From Spartobacteria bacterium (GTDB taxonomy: Bacteria > Verrucomicrobiota > Verrucomicrobiia > Chthoniobacterales > Chthoniobacteraceae), in contig JAJPII010000044.1 of assembly GCA_021324825.1 (NCBI GenBank), forward strand, positions 30,246 through 94,245: a DNA stretch of 64,000 nucleotides. Direction: 5' to 3'. Every line of letters begins with the position of its first letter. The stretch's first letter is position 1. The notes under the pieces are model-generated. The model had not been told where the DNA came from. It worked only from the letters and a program-made list of their open reading frames with translations, and did not search any database. Shown here in pieces: positions 53,370 through 64,000 of the stretch. The translations under genes were made by a program, and so were the position numbers.

Positions 53370-56300
53370 ACGATTCCTCACCGCTTCTGCGGCGGGCGTT
53401 CCTCAAGATCGAGGAACTGGAAGCCCGCTTGCGATCCGGCGCCGCGCGCAACGAGCCGCTTGCGATCGTGGGGATGGGCTGCCGTTTTCCCGGAGGCGCC
53501 GACAGCCCCGAACGGCTGTGGGAATTGCTCGCCGCTGGCCGCGACGTGACGGGCGAAATCCCCGCGGATCGCTGGAACATCGCTCAATACTTCGATCCCG
53601 CGCCGGGCGTTCCCGGGAAGATATATGCCACGCGCGGCGGATTCGTGCGCGATGTGGATCGTTTCGACGCGGCGTTCTTCGGCATCTCGCCGCGCGAGGC
53701 GGTTCAACTCGATCCTCAACAAAGATTGTTGCTGGAAGTCGTCTGGGAAGCGCTGGAGCACGGGGGAATCGCGCCGCACGGGCTGCGCGGCAGCCGCACG
53801 GGGGTTTACGTGGGCATGGCGACGTACGACTACGCGCACTTGCAGATAAAGTCCGGCGACCCGGCCCACTGCGACGCGTACTTCGGCACGGGCACGGCGG
53901 CGAGCGTGGCTTCCGGGAGGATCGCCTACACTCTTGGCCTGCACGGGCCTGCCATTTCCATCGACACGGCGTGCTCCTCCTCGCTCGTGGCGCTGCACCT
54001 GGCTTGCCGCGCGTTGCGCAACGGCGATTGCGACCTGGCGCTGGTCGGCGGAGTCAACCTGATCCTTTCCCCCGAGACGGTCATCTCGATGTGCCAGTCC
54101 CGCATGATGGCGCCCGACGGACGTTGCAAAACCTTCGACGCCGCCGCCGACGGCTTCGGCCAGGCGGAAGGCTGCGCCGCGGTCGTCGTCAAGCGGTTGT
54201 CCGACGCCGTGCGCGAGGGCGACACGATTTTTTCGTTGATCCGGGGAACCGCCGTGAACCAGGACGGCGCCAGCAGCGGCCTCACGGCCCCCAACGGCCC
54301 CGCCCAGCAGGCCGTGATGCGCGCCGCGCTGGCCGACGCCGGCTTGCTGCCCGCGGACGTCGGTTATGTGGAAGCCCACGGCGCCGGCACGCCGCTGGGA
54401 GACCCCATCGAAGTGCAGGCGCTGGCGGCGGTGTTCGGCGAGGCGCGGCCCGTAGATCAACCGTTTTGGATCGGGTCGATCAAAACGAACCTGGGACATC
54501 TGGAAGCGGCGGCCGGCCTTGCGGGCTTGCTCAAGGTCGTGCTTTCGCTCCGGCACGGCGAGATTCCGGCTCATCTTCATTTCCATACTCCGAACCCGTT
54601 GATCCCGTGGAGCGCCCTGCCTGTTCGGGTTGCGGACAGGCGCGCGCCGTGGCCCTCCGGCAAACGCATCGCCGGGCTCAGTTCCTTCGGTTTCAGCGGC
54701 ACCAACGCCCACATCCTGATCGAAGAAGCCCCGCGGCCCGCGGCGCAATCGGGCGAGGGCGTCGAAAGGCCGCTGCACTTGCTCACCCTGTCGGCTCGGA
54801 GCGGCCAGGCGTTGCGCGATCTGGCGGAGCGCTGCCAGGCGCACTTCCGGGAACATCCCGGCGAATCGCTGGCGGACATCGCTTACTCCGCCAACACGGG
54901 CCGCTCGCCCGCCGAACACAGGCTTGCGATCATCGCTCGCGACACGGCCCAGGCGGGCGCGGCGCTGGCGGCGTTTGTGGCGGGAAGGCCCGATCCTTCG
55001 CTGCGCAGCGCGGCGCTCGACAGCCTCGAACCGCCGCGTATCGCCTTCCTGTTCACCGGAGAAGACGCGCAGGGGGAGACGCGATTTGAAGGAGAACCTG
55101 TTTTCCGCGCCGAGTTTGAACGGTGCGGAGGCGGGGCGTTTGCGTTCGAATGGGCGTTGCTGTGCCTGTGGCGTTCCTGGGGAATCCAGCCCGCCTTGGC
55201 GATGGGGCGGGGCGTGGGCGAATATGTCGCCGCGTGCGCGAGCGGCGTCTTTTCCCCGGAAGACGCGGTGAGACGGATCGCGACTCCGATCGAAGGCCCG
55301 GCGCCGGCCGATCCTTCGATCACGCTCCTATCCAGTTTGACAGGCCGGGCGGTGCGCAAGGGAGAGAGGGATTACTGGCGCAACCCGGCTCGTGGCGCGG
55401 ACGGCTTTGCCGAAGGACTCCGCACCGCGCAGACTCTGGGTTACCGCACATTCGTGGAGATCGGCCCGAAATCCGCTCCGCCGAATCTTGGCGCGGACTG
55501 CGTCTTCCTGCCCTCGCCGCGCGATTGGCCGGGGCTGCTTGAAACGCTTGCCCGGCTGTATCTTCTGGGCGCGCCGGTGGATTGGGCCGGGTTCGACCGT
55601 TCCCGCCCCCGCCGCAAGCTGCCGCTGCCGACCTACCCTTTCCAAAGAGAACGCTTTTGGTTCGATGCACGGCCCGCGCGCGCATCGGCCTTGCACCCGC
55701 ACCTGGAGCGCCGCTTCGACACGGCGCCCGGCGACGTGGTGTTCGAGGCCCGGCTCGATCCGTCCCGGCATCCCTATCTGGCCGATCACGTCGTGCATGG
55801 AGAAACCATCCTGCCGGCTGCGTTTTATCTGGAAGTCATCGCCTCGGCGGTGCGTGAAGTCTCCGGCGAACAAAGCGCGACCCTTGAAAATGTGCTTCTC
55901 CTCGAAGCGGTCCGTTTGCCGTCCGCAGGCAAGGATATCCAGTTGATCCTCACACCCGGTTCCGGGGAGTTCCGTTTCTTCAGCCGCGACGAGGGAGCCG
56001 GTTGGCGCCAGGCGGTGAGCGGCCGGTTCTCCACCGAGCCGGGCGGGACGAACAACGTGGACGGAAACGCGAGCCAGACCGTGGACGTCGGCGCGTTCTA
56101 TGCCGCGTGCGGCGGGATCGGCCTGGAATTCGGCCCGTCGTTCCAATGTCTGCAAAGCCTCTCGCGGCGTGACAACGAGGCCGTTGGCGAGGTCGAACTG
56201 CCGGGCTGCGCCGGGTCGCCAGCCGGGTTCGGCGTGCATCCCGCGGCTCTCGACGCCTGCTTGCAAATACTGGCGGCGGCTTTGCCGGGCTTCGATCCGG

Positions 56301-59300
56301 CCCGGCTCGAAACGGAGATATACATGCCGGTCGGCATCGACCGTTTTGAATTATTGCGCCCGGGCGGGAACCGGCTGACCAGCCGCATGCGGCTCGATCC
56401 GCGGCCGGACGGCGCGGCCGAAACGCGCACCGGCCACGGGATCATTGAAGACGCCGCGGGCGCGACCGTCGCCCGGATCAGCGGGCTGCGCATGAAGCGC
56501 GCGCCGAAAGCCGCTCTGGCCCGGCAGGCCACGGCTCCGCTCGATGAATGTTTCTATGAAGTCCGCTGGGAAGAATCTCCGGCCGCGCCGTGCTCCGGGC
56601 CGGCGGCTTTCGACTGGCGGCGGGAACTCGCGGGCCTCGAGTCGCGCTATGCCGAACTCGCCGGACGCTTGTCCGCCGGGGCGGAGTTGGAGCCGCGGCT
56701 CGATGCCGTCTGCTCGGCTTACGCTCTCCGCGCGTTGCGAAAACTCGGCGGCAATCCGCGAATCGTCCCCCGCCACCGGCGCCTGCTGCGGCGGCTGACC
56801 GAATGGCTCTCCGAAGAACCCGCTCCCGATCCCGACCGCGAAGTGAGCGCGCTGCTCGAACGCTTCCCGGCGATGCGCCCGGAAATTCTCTTCGCCCAAC
56901 GGGGCGGCGCGCGGCTGGCCGAGGTCCTGCTCGGGGAGATCGACCCCGGCGAAATTCTTTTTCCCGGCGGTTCTTTCGAGCTGGCCGACGAACTCTACCG
57001 CGCATCGCCCGCCGCGCTGGTCTTCAACGAACTGGCCCGGGAAGCGGCGGCTCGGGCCGTCGAACACCTCTCCCCCGGCGGGCCGTTGCGGGTGCTGGAA
57101 ATAGGCGCGGGCACGGGCGGCCTCACGTCGGCCATTTTGCCCGCGCTCCCAGCCGGTCGCACGCAATACAAATTCACCGACTTGTCCCCGGCGTTCTTCC
57201 GCAAAGCGGCGGACGATTTCGCGGCCTTCCCGTTCCTGGACTTCCAGGCGCTCGACATCGAATCGCCGCCCCGCGGGCAAGGTTTCGGAGAGTTCGACCT
57301 GGTCATCGCATCGAACGTCCTTCACGCGACGGCGGATATGGGCGTGGCGCTGGATCACGTCCGTTCGCTGATGGCCCCGGGCGCGCAGCTTCTCATCCTC
57401 GAAGGCGTGAGGACGCAACGCTGGATGGAACTTTCGTTCGGGTTGACCGAGGGCTGGTGGAAATTCACGGATGTTGCGTTGCGCGGCGGCTCCCCGTTGT
57501 TATCCGTCCCCCAATGGCGCGAACTGCTGGTCGCCAAAGGATTTGCCGACCCCGTGGTCGTGCCGGGCGGCGACGCCGAACACGCGTTGATCCTGTCGCG
57601 TCGCGAACAGGGAGAATTCCTGCTGTTCGCCGATTCGCAAGGCGTGGCGGAGCAGTTGCAGGCGCGGCTCCAGGCCCGCGGCGCGCGCTGCACCATGGTT
57701 CATCCCGGCGAACAGGTTGCGCGGGGCCGCGATTACGATCATATCGTTTTCCTCTCGCCGGTTGGCTGCCGCGTCGCGCCCGCCGGGGGGGCGAGCGAAC
57801 TCGACGCCCAGCTCGAACGTTGCTGCCGGGCTTTGCCGGACCTGCCGCGAACCCTCGGTCAGCGGCGGCAGCCCAGGCTGTGGCTGGTGACGGCAGGCGC
57901 ACAGGCCGTGACGGCGGACGACGCGCTCGAAGGCTTGCCGCAAAGCGCGGTCTGGGGCTTGGGCAAAGTCATCGCGCTGGAGCATCCCGAACTGCGGTGC
58001 GTGCGGATCGACCTCGAACCGGGGAGCGGCGTCGAGGATTTGTTGAGCGAACTAGGGCAGTCCGGGGAGGAACCGCAGGTCGCGTATCGCGGGGGGCGCC
58101 GCTATGTCGCGCGGCTGAGACGCGCCAAACAGCCCGCCGCCGTGGAGACGGAACCGATGCAACTCACGATACTGAAGCGCGGCGCGCCCGATGGCGTGGC
58201 GTTGCGCCCCCTGCGGCGGCGGACGCCGGACGCGGGGCAGGTGGAAATAGAAGTGCGCGCCGCGGGGCTGAACTTCCGCGACGTGCTCAATGTCCTCGGA
58301 GTCCGGGAAGACGAAGCGCCGCTGGGAGGCGAGGTTTCCGGCGTCGTTTCGGCGCTTGGCTTCGGGGTCGAAGGATTGCGCGCGGGCGACGAAGTCGTCG
58401 CAATAACATCCGGCGGCTTGGGCGACTATGCCGTCGCCTCCGCCGAACTCGTTTTGCCAAAGCCGGCGAATCTCGATTTCCCCGCCGCCGCCGCGAGCCC
58501 CCTGGCTTTCCTCACGGCGCATTACGCGTTGAATATCATCGGCCGCATGGCGAAGGGCGAGCGCGTGCTGATCCATGCCGCCGCAGGCGGCGTCGGGCTG
58601 GCCGCGGTCGAGCTGGCCCGGCGCGCCGGAGCCGAAGTCGTGGCCACCGCCGGAAGCCCGGAAAAGCGCGATTTCCTGCGCTCGCTCGGCGTGGCCCAGG
58701 TGTTTGATTCGCGCTCGCCGGCGTTCGCCGACGAAGCGGAGGATATCGACCTGGCGCTCAATTCCCTGACCGGCCCGGCGATTGCCGCGGGCTTGCGCCT
58801 CCTGCGGCCCGGAGGGCGCTTCCTGGAAATCGGGAAGGCGGAAATACTGACCGCCGCGGAGGCCGCGGCAATCAATCCGCGCGCCGAATACCATGCGATT
58901 GACCTCGCCGGACAGATCGCCAACGACCCAAAAACGGTGCGGCCCCTTTTTGTCGAACTGCTCGGGCGACTCGCGGATGGCCGGTTGCGGCCGCTGCCCT
59001 TCACGCCATTCCCCCTCGCCTCTTCCGCCGAAGCCATCGAATACATGGCGCGCGCCCGGCACATCGGCAAAGTGGTCCTGCTCCCCGCCAGCTCCGGCCT
59101 GCGGCTGCGCGCCGACGCCACTTACCTGGTCAGCGGCGGCTTGACGGGATTGGGCCTGGCCGCCGCGGAACGGCTCGCCGAACGCGGCGCCCGCAACCTG
59201 CTGTTGTTCGGCCGCCGCGCTCCGTCGGCGGAGGCGAGCCGCGCGCTGGATACGATTCGCGAACGCGGAGCGCGGGTTGTCGTGGCACAGGCCGACGTGG

Positions 59301-60253
59301 GTTGCGAGGCGGAGATGCGCGCGTTGTTTGAAGGCCCGCTCGGCTCGCTGCCTCCGCTGCGGGGCGTCGTGCATTCGGCGGGCCGGCTTGAGGATGCCAT
59401 CCTTATCCGGCAGGACTGGGAGCGCTTCGCCCGGGTGCTGGCGCCCAAGGCCGCGGGCGCCTGGCTGCTTCACCAAATGACGGCGGATCGCCCGCTCGAC
59501 TTCTTCGTGCTGTTTTCCTCCGCTTCCGCGCTGCTGGGCGCGCCGGGACAGGCGAACCACGCGGCCGCCAACGCGTTTCTCGACGGGCTGGCGCACTATC
59601 GCCGCGCGCGCGGCCTGCCGTCGCTGAGCATAAACTGGGGCGCCTGGGCGGAGATCGGCGCCGCCGCCGCGCGGAATGTGGGGAGCCGCATTGGCAAACA
59701 GGGGATCGGTGAATTGACTCCCCGCGAAGGGCTGGATGCGCTCGAACGCGCCATGCTCGGCGGCAAGGCCCAGGTTTGCGTCCTCCGCGCCGATTGGTCG
59801 CGATTGAACGCCACGCTCGGCAATCCCGCCGAAGGAAGATTTTTCGAGCATCTGGCGGCGCCGCCCAAAGCCGAGCCCGCCAGGCCGGAAAAGGGGGGGC
59901 GCGGGTTGCTGTTGCAACGGGTGCGCGCGCAGGTTGCGGGCGTGCTCGGGCTGCCTCCGGGGGAAGCGATCTCCGACAAACAGCCCCTGCTCGACATGGG
60001 ACTCGATTCGCTGATGGCCGTCGAGTTGCGCAACCGCCTGCGGGCTGAACTGAAAATCGAGCGCGCCTTGCCGGCGACATTGGTATTCGACCATCCGTCC
60101 GTCGCCGCCGTGGCCGAATACCTGGCGACGGAAGTGTACGGCTGGCCGCCCGCGAAGGCCGCCGCGCCCGCGGACGTCCTTGGCCAGATCGAACGGATGT
60201 CCGAAGAAGACGTGGAGAAAATGCTGAGCCTGCGTACAGGCGGGCCTTCTTGA
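53366..60253 (+). CDS. PKS5: type I polyketide synthase with inactive AT, KS-AT(dead)-DH-MT-ER-KR-ACP
   Basis: This 2295-residue module starts at a GTG overlapping the PKS4 stop, with GGAGGG upstream. Docking helix: [20 protein letters not shown]: Cys203, EAHGAGT, KTNLGH; the block normally RGEGCG reads QAEGCA. AT remnant (~555-720): the opening is FTGEDAQ instead of FTGQGSQ and the nucleophile elbow reads GRGVG (~616), with the HAFH subdomain missing. DH: His808 in [10 protein letters not shown] and Asp in [18 protein letters not shown] near 1244. [10 protein letters not shown] near 1737. KR: GGLTGLG near 1923 with His2065 in place of Tyr (GQANHAAAN). ACP: Ser2215 in MGLDSLMA. Same order as PKS1 and PKS3, pointing to module duplication. 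Confidence 0.92.
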   Translation: MNDSSPLLRRAFLKIEELEARLRSGAARNEPLAIVGMGCRFPGGADSPERLWELLAAGRDVTGEIPADRWNIAQYFDPAPGVPGKIYATRGGFVRDVDRFDAAFFGISPREAVQLDPQQRLLLEVVWEALEHGGIAPHGLRGSRTGVYVGMATYDYAHLQIKSGDPAHCDAYFGTGTAASVASGRIAYTLGLHGPAISIDTACSSSLVALHLACRALRNGDCDLALVGGVNLILSPETVISMCQSRMMAPDGRCKTFDAAADGFGQAEGCAAVVVKRLSDAVREGDTIFSLIRGTAVNQDGASSGLTAPNGPAQQAVMRAALADAGLLPADVGYVEAHGAGTPLGDPIEVQALAAVFGEARPVDQPFWIGSIKTNLGHLEAAAGLAGLLKVVLSLRHGEIPAHLHFHTPNPLIPWSALPVRVADRRAPWPSGKRIAGLSSFGFSGTNAHILIEEAPRPAAQSGEGVERPLHLLTLSARSGQALRDLAERCQAHFREHPGESLADIAYSANTGRSPAEHRLAIIARDTAQAGAALAAFVAGRPDPSLRSAALDSLEPPRIAFLFTGEDAQGETRFEGEPVFRAEFERCGGGAFAFEWALLCLWRSWGIQPALAMGRGVGEYVAACASGVFSPEDAVRRIATPIEGPAPADPSITLLSSLTGRAVRKGERDYWRNPARGADGFAEGLRTAQTLGYRTFVEIGPKSAPPNLGADCVFLPSPRDWPGLLETLARLYLLGAPVDWAGFDRSRPRRKLPLPTYPFQRERFWFDARPARASALHPHLERRFDTAPGDVVFEARLDPSRHPYLADHVVHGETILPAAFYLEVIASAVREVSGEQSATLENVLLLEAVRLPSAGKDIQLILTPGSGEFRFFSRDEGAGWRQAVSGRFSTEPGGTNNVDGNASQTVDVGAFYAACGGIGLEFGPSFQCLQSLSRRDNEAVGEVELPGCAGSPAGFGVHPAALDACLQILAAALPGFDPARLETEIYMPVGIDRFELLRPGGNRLTSRMRLDPRPDGAAETRTGHGIIEDAAGATVARISGLRMKRAPKAALARQATAPLDECFYEVRWEESPAAPCSGPAAFDWRRELAGLESRYAELAGRLSAGAELEPRLDAVCSAYALRALRKLGGNPRIVPRHRRLLRRLTEWLSEEPAPDPDREVSALLERFPAMRPEILFAQRGGARLAEVLLGEIDPGEILFPGGSFELADELYRASPAALVFNELAREAAARAVEHLSPGGPLRVLEIGAGTGGLTSAILPALPAGRTQYKFTDLSPAFFRKAADDFAAFPFLDFQALDIESPPRGQGFGEFDLVIASNVLHATADMGVALDHVRSLMAPGAQLLILEGVRTQRWMELSFGLTEGWWKFTDVALRGGSPLLSVPQWRELLVAKGFADPVVVPGGDAEHALILSRREQGEFLLFADSQGVAEQLQARLQARGARCTMVHPGEQVARGRDYDHIVFLSPVGCRVAPAGGASELDAQLERCCRALPDLPRTLGQRRQPRLWLVTAGAQAVTADDALEGLPQSAVWGLGKVIALEHPELRCVRIDLEPGSGVEDLLSELGQSGEEPQVAYRGGRRYVARLRRAKQPAAVETEPMQLTILKRGAPDGVALRPLRRRTPDAGQVEIEVRAAGLNFRDVLNVLGVREDEAPLGGEVSGVVSALGFGVEGLRAGDEVVAITSGGLGDYAVASAELVLPKPANLDFPAAAASPLAFLTAHYALNIIGRMAKGERVLIHAAAGGVGLAAVELARRAGAEVVATAGSPEKRDFLRSLGVAQVFDSRSPAFADEAEDIDLALNSLTGPAIAAGLRLLRPGGRFLEIGKAEILTAAEAAAINPRAEYHAIDLAGQIANDPKTVRPLFVELLGRLADGRLRPLPFTPFPLASSAEAIEYMARARHIGKVVLLPASSGLRLRADATYLVSGGLTGLGLAAAERLAERGARNLLLFGRRAPSAEASRALDTIRERGARVVVAQADVGCEAEMRALFEGPLGSLPPLRGVVHSAGRLEDAILIRQDWERFARVLAPKAAGAWLLHQMTADRPLDFFVLFSSASALLGAPGQANHAAANAFLDGLAHYRRARGLPSLSINWGAWAEIGAAAARNVGSRIGKQGIGELTPREGLDALERAMLGGKAQVCVLRADWSRLNATLGNPAEGRFFEHLAAPPKAEPARPEKGGRGLLLQRVRAQVAGVLGLPPGEAISDKQPLLDMGLDSLMAVELRNRLRAELKIERALPATLVFDHPSVAAVAEYLATEVYGWPPAKAAAPADVLGQIERMSEEDVEKMLSLRTGGPS
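55036..55530 (+). other. Degenerate acyltransferase domain inside PKS5
   Basis: AT landmarks [28 protein letters not shown] and FVEIGP remain, but the catalytic elbow is G-R-G-V-G instead of G-H-S-x-G and the substrate-specificity subdomain is reduced to a short linker. The loss is parallel to, but not identical with, that in PKS3. The reading frame is intact. Confidence 0.85.
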
Positions 60254-60254
60254 A

Positions 60255-63200
60255 ATGAACGAATTTTTGGAGCGCATCGCATCCCTCTCTCCCAAACGGC
60301 TGGCGTTGCTGGCGCTGGAATTGCACGAACAGGTCGAGCGGCTGAAGCGCGAGGAGCGGCAGCCCATCGCAATCACGGGCATGGGTTGCAGATTCCCCGG
60401 CGGCGCCGACAGCCCGGAGGCTTTGTGGCGGCTCCTTCAAGCGGGGCGCGACGCGGTAACGCCGGCGCCGGCCGACCGCTGGAACCTCGAGCGGCCGCTC
60501 GATGCGTTGCGCGACGCGGAAGGCCGCCCCGGCAGGATGCAAGGCGGCTTCCTCGAGCGCGTCGATCTGTTCGATCCGTTCTTCTTCGGCATCTCCCCGC
60601 GCGAAGCGGAGAGCATGGACCCGCAGCAGCGCCTCCTGCTGGAGGTCGCCTGGGAGACGCTGGAAAACGCCGGCCTGCCCGCCGGGGAGATTCACGGAAC
60701 CGGCACGGGCGTATTCCTCGGCATCGCCGGAAACGATTTCTCCCACAGGCTGCTGGGTCAGGAACATCTCGACGGCTACATGGCGACCGGCGGTTCGCAT
60801 GCCATCGCGGCGGGCCGCCTCGCTTACACCCTGCACCTGAAGGGCCCGTGCCTCTCCATTGATACGGCCTGCTCGTCCTCGCTGGTGGCCGTCGCCGCCG
60901 CCTGCGACAGCCTGCGCCTGGGGCGTTGCGACCTCGCCCTGGCGGGCGGCGTCAACCTTATCCTCTCTCCGGAAACAACCGTTGTCCTGGCGAAGGGAGG
61001 CATGCTTTCGCCCAGCTTCCGCTGCAAGGCGTTCGACGCCTCCGCCGACGGTTTTGCGCGGGGAGAAGGGTGCGGCCTCCTCCTGCTCAAGCGGCTCGCC
61101 GACGCCGAGCGCGACGGCGACAGGATTTTCGCCGTGATCCGCGGCGCGGCGGTGAACCAAGACGGACGCAGCAGCGGGTTGACCGCCCCCAGCGGCCCCG
61201 CGCAGCAAGCGCTGCTCCGCGAAGCGTTGGCCGACGCGGGCCTGACGCCGGCGCGAGTGCAGTTCATCGAGGCGCACGGCACGGGCACCGCGCTGGGCGA
61301 CCCGATTGAAGCGCAGGCGCTGGCCGCGGTGTTCGGCCCGGGACGTTCGCAGCCGCTCCTCGTCGGTTCGATCAAAACGAATTTCGGCCATCTTGAAGCG
61401 GCAGCGGGCGTCGCCGGGCTTATGAAACTGGCGCTCGCAATCGAGCACGGAGAAATCCCGCCTCTGTTGCACTTGAAGACCCCCAATCCGCATGTTGACT
61501 GGAAGGCGATGCCGCTGGCTCTGCCAACCCAGCCCGTCCCGTGGCCCGGCGAGCGCGCGGACCGCGCCGGAGGCGTCAGTTCATTCGGCTTCAGCGGCAC
61601 AAACGCGCACCTGCTGCTCACGGCGGCGCCGGAACCGGCGGCGGCGCCCATAAAGATGCGCGCGGAACGCCCCCGGCATTTGCTTTGCCTGTCGGCCAAA
61701 AGCCCCGATGCGTTGCGCGCGCTCGCGGGGCGCTACGCGGATTTCCTGGCCGGACACGACGGCGACTGCGCGGCGGATGTCTGCTTCACGGCAAACCGCG
61801 GCCGAATGCATCACGAGCATCGCCTGGCGGTCGCGGGCGCATCGAACGCCCAACTGCGGGAGCGCCTGCTTCTCTTTAACGGCGCGGGCAAGGCGGAGAC
61901 ATCCCACGACGTCGTTTTCCTCTTCACGGGACAAGGCTCCCAATACGCGGGGATGTCGCGCGAACTTTATGAAACCCAACCGGCCTTTCGCGCGACGCTC
62001 GACCGCTGCGACGAAGTCTTGCGCGGCGCATGGGGCCGGTCCTTGGCGGATGTCCTCTTCTCCGGCGAGGCGGAAAAAGCGGGTCTGTTGAACCGGACCG
62101 CGTTCACCCAGCCCGCCCTGTTCGCCGTGGAGTTCGCGCTGGCCGGCCTGCTTCAAACGTGGGGCATCCGGCCCGCGGCGGCCCTGGGGCACAGCGTGGG
62201 CGAATATGTGGCGGCGTGCCTGGCGGGCGTGTTTACCCTCGAAGAAGGGTTGAAGCTGATAGCCGCCAGGGCGCGCCTGATGCAGTCGCTGCCTCCGGGC
62301 GGCGGGATGGTCGCCGTGCTCGCCGCCGAGAATGACGTGGTGCGCGCGATCGCTCCTTTTTCCAAGAGCCTCTCCATCGCGGCGTTCAACGGCCCGATGC
62401 ACGTTGTCGTGTCCGGCCCGCTCGGCGATCTCGACCAGTTCACCCGCCGCCTGGAAACCCAGGGGATGCCCTTCCAGCGCCTGGCGGTCTCGCACGCTTT
62501 TCACTCCGCCCTGCTCGATCCCATGCTGGATTCGCTGGAGCGCGAAGCCGCCGCCGTTTCCTACGCCCAGCCGCGGCTCACGGTCATCTCCAACCTTACG
62601 GGAAAACCCGCCATGGACGCCGAGTTGCGCGGCGCCGCCTACTGGCGGGCGCATGCCCGGCAGCCGGTCCGGTTCGCGGCGGGCATGCAAACCCTGCGCG
62701 GCCTGGGCTACAAGACGTTTATCGAGATCGGCCCGGCCCCTGTGCTCTCCGGCATGGCGCGACGCATCGTGACCGACCCGGATTGCCGCTGGCTGCCGAC
62801 GCTGCGGCGAGGGCGCGGCGACTGGGAGCAACTGCTTGAGACATTGGGGGAACTCTACACCGCCGGCGCCGGCATCGACTGGGCGGCCTTTGACCGGGAC
62901 TGGCCGCGCCGAAAGCTTTCCCTGCCCGCCTATCCGTTCGAGCGGTCGCGTTACTGGCCGGAAACAAACAGCCGCCCGATCCCGGCCGGCGCTTCCCCCG
63001 AGGCTTTTCGCGAGTGGTTGTACGAACCCGAGTGGCAACCGCTGGCCGACGCATCCGCCCCGCCCGGTTATCTGCCGCCGCCCGCCGTGTTGCGGCAGGC
63101 GGCTCAAGCCCCGCGGGTTTCGCCCGATGACGCCGCTTACCGTGACATCGATCTCCTATGCCGGGAGTACATCCTCGAAGCTTTCGACTCTCTCGGGCAT

Positions 63201-64000
63201 CCGCCGCTTTCAACCGGCGTGCTGCCGCGCCATGCCCGCTTGTTCGCGCGGTTGCAGGAAATCCTGGCCGAGGACGGCGCGTTGCCGCGAGGGGCGCCCG
63301 CCGCGCTTCAACTCGAAACTTTGAAGGCCAGGCATCCCCAATGCGAAACGGAACTGGCCGTTCTCGAAGCGTGCGCCCCGCATCTGGCCGATGTTCTCCG
63401 GGGCCGGTGCGATCCCATGCAGTTGCTCTTCCCGGACGGCTCGCTGGAACTCACCGCCAGGCTTTACCATGAGGCGCGTCCGGCGGCGCTGTTCAACACC
63501 CTGGTCGGGCAATGCGTGGCGGAAGCCGTCCGCCATTTGCCGCCCGGGCGCGCGCTGAGCATCCTCGAGATAGGGGCCGGCGCCGGGGGTGCGACGGCCC
63601 GCGTCCTGCCGCACCTGCCCGCGGACCGCTCGATCTATCTGTTCACGGACGTTTCCCCGCTGTTCCTGAACCGCGCCCGCCGGCGTTTTGGCGACTGCCC
63701 GTTCGTCGAGTACCGGCATTTCGACGTCGAGCGGCAGGAGTTGGACGCCGGCCCGTTCGACGTGGTCATCGCCGCCAATGTCATCCATGCGACGCGCGAT
63801 CTGCGCCGTTCGCTCGGCAACATCAAGCGACTCCTCAAACCCGGCGGCCTGCTCATCCTCGTGGAGGTCGTTCGCCCGCAACGGCTGGGCGATCTGACCG
63901 TCGGCCTGACGGACGGCTGGTGGTCGTTTACGGACACCGACCTGCGGCCGAACTACGCTCTCCTTTCCGAAGCGCGCTGGCTCGAACTCCTTGGCGAGAC
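60255..64000 (+). CDS. PKS6: type I polyketide synthase, KS-AT-MT-..., cut by window end
   Basis: The ATG at 60255 lies one base after the PKS5 stop; the frame is open to the end of the window (1248 residues visible). The docking region ASLSPKRLALLALELHEQVE is typical of cyanobacterial/myxobacterial PKS N-termini. KS (~35-460): Cys205 in DTACSSS, EAHGTGT, KTNFGH. AT (~555-850) is complete: FTGQGSQ, GHSVGEY with Ser647, and SHAFHS (~746-751), which predicts malonyl-CoA. No DH block follows; the chain passes the post-AT linker YPFERSRYW into an MT domain with LEIGAGAGG near 1105 and FDVVIAANVIHATRD. Whatever follows the MT (KR, ACP, thioesterase) is outside the window. It is one of only two modules here with a working AT. 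Confidence 0.92.
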   Translation, partial: MNEFLERIASLSPKRLALLALELHEQVERLKREERQPIAITGMGCRFPGGADSPEALWRLLQAGRDAVTPAPADRWNLERPLDALRDAEGRPGRMQGGFLERVDLFDPFFFGISPREAESMDPQQRLLLEVAWETLENAGLPAGEIHGTGTGVFLGIAGNDFSHRLLGQEHLDGYMATGGSHAIAAGRLAYTLHLKGPCLSIDTACSSSLVAVAAACDSLRLGRCDLALAGGVNLILSPETTVVLAKGGMLSPSFRCKAFDASADGFARGEGCGLLLLKRLADAERDGDRIFAVIRGAAVNQDGRSSGLTAPSGPAQQALLREALADAGLTPARVQFIEAHGTGTALGDPIEAQALAAVFGPGRSQPLLVGSIKTNFGHLEAAAGVAGLMKLALAIEHGEIPPLLHLKTPNPHVDWKAMPLALPTQPVPWPGERADRAGGVSSFGFSGTNAHLLLTAAPEPAAAPIKMRAERPRHLLCLSAKSPDALRALAGRYADFLAGHDGDCAADVCFTANRGRMHHEHRLAVAGASNAQLRERLLLFNGAGKAETSHDVVFLFTGQGSQYAGMSRELYETQPAFRATLDRCDEVLRGAWGRSLADVLFSGEAEKAGLLNRTAFTQPALFAVEFALAGLLQTWGIRPAAALGHSVGEYVAACLAGVFTLEEGLKLIAARARLMQSLPPGGGMVAVLAAENDVVRAIAPFSKSLSIAAFNGPMHVVVSGPLGDLDQFTRRLETQGMPFQRLAVSHAFHSALLDPMLDSLEREAAAVSYAQPRLTVISNLTGKPAMDAELRGAAYWRAHARQPVRFAAGMQTLRGLGYKTFIEIGPAPVLSGMARRIVTDPDCRWLPTLRRGRGDWEQLLETLGELYTAGAGIDWAAFDRDWPRRKLSLPAYPFERSRYWPETNSRPIPAGASPEAFREWLYEPEWQPLADASAPPGYLPPPAVLRQAAQAPRVSPDDAAYRDIDLLCREYILEAFDSLGHPPLSTGVLPRHARLFARLQEILAEDGALPRGAPAALQLETLKARHPQCETELAVLEACAPHLADVLRGRCDPMQLLFPDGSLELTARLYHEARPAALFNTLVGQCVAEAVRHLPPGRALSILEIGAGAGGATARVLPHLPADRSIYLFTDVSPLFLNRARRRFGDCPFVEYRHFDVERQELDAGPFDVVIAANVIHATRDLRRSLGNIKRLLKPGGLLILVEVVRPQRLGDLTVGLTDGWWSFTDTDLRPNYALLSEARWLELLGE

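Noticed and set aside
58052..60382. Long minus-strand open frame (about 775 codons) opposite PKS5
   Set aside because: It covers well-conserved ER-KR-ACP coding on the plus strand and has no recognisable motif.
59403..61493. Minus-strand open frame spanning the PKS5/PKS6 junction
   Set aside because: Both PKS frames are continuous here with conserved motifs; the antisense frame has shadow composition.
43225..64000. Thioesterase or release domain at the end of a module
   Set aside because: All complete modules end in ACP plus a docking tail; no GxSxG hydrolase block follows any ACP in the window.

Overview
The window is GC-rich, tightly packed bacterial DNA with almost no intergenic space; many neighbouring genes share a 4-bp ATGA or GTGA overlap. 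No rRNA, tRNA, CRISPR array or transposase was seen. An exosortase with an EpsI-like partner, many exopolysaccharide genes, SpoIIE/STAS regulators and a large modular polyketide synthase (PKS) set suggest a Gram-negative environmental bacterium. A member of the Verrucomicrobiota or another PVC-type lineage is my tentative guess. Nothing in the window settles the taxonomy.

Region A (1-27201) is an exosortase-linked exopolysaccharide (EPS) locus. It opens with the end of a TPR-like gene, an exosortase, a small membrane protein and an EpsI-like protein. A convergent minus-strand pair (Wzy/O-antigen-ligase-like polymerase and a GT4 glycosyltransferase) follows. A long plus-strand run then encodes GT2, GT4, a NodB-like deacetylase, a Wzx-like flippase, a GT4 of the exosortase-associated type, a GT26 (WecG/TagA) enzyme fused to two STAS domains, another GT4, a Wzz-like copolymerase and two outer-membrane export (OPX) proteins. 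A HicAB toxin-antitoxin pair, a predicted nucleotidyltransferase and a stand-alone STAS protein interrupt the run. It resumes with GT4, a uridine-kinase-like protein, an initiating sugar-phosphate transferase, a hexapeptide protein, an RsbW-GAF-SpoIIE regulator, a CheY-like receiver and a phosphodiesterase-fold protein. The logic is Wzx/Wzy assembly and export, apparently under partner-switching control.

Region B (27191-31631) is a minus-strand operon: a secreted cupredoxin-like protein, a hybrid sensor histidine kinase split by an apparent -1 frameshift, and a beta-barrel outer-membrane protein. A small GlsB/YeaQ-type membrane protein is divergent to it.

Region C (31651-64000, running off the end) is a train of six consecutive, translationally coupled type I PKS genes. 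The architectures read from the sequence are: PKS1 KS-AT-DH-MT-ER-KR-ACP; PKS2 KS-(no AT)-MT-KR-ACP; PKS3 KS-(dead AT)-DH-MT-ER-KR-ACP; PKS4 KS-(no AT)-MT-ACP; PKS5 KS-(dead AT)-DH-MT-ER-KR-ACP; PKS6 KS-AT-MT-(cut). All six carry a C-methyltransferase domain. Only PKS1 and PKS6 keep an intact acyltransferase; two AT domains have lost the catalytic Ser and a subdomain, and two are gone. This cis-AT-looking line with a graded loss of AT domains is the most unusual feature of the window. It would be expected to make a reduced, methyl-branched chain using an AT supplied in trans.
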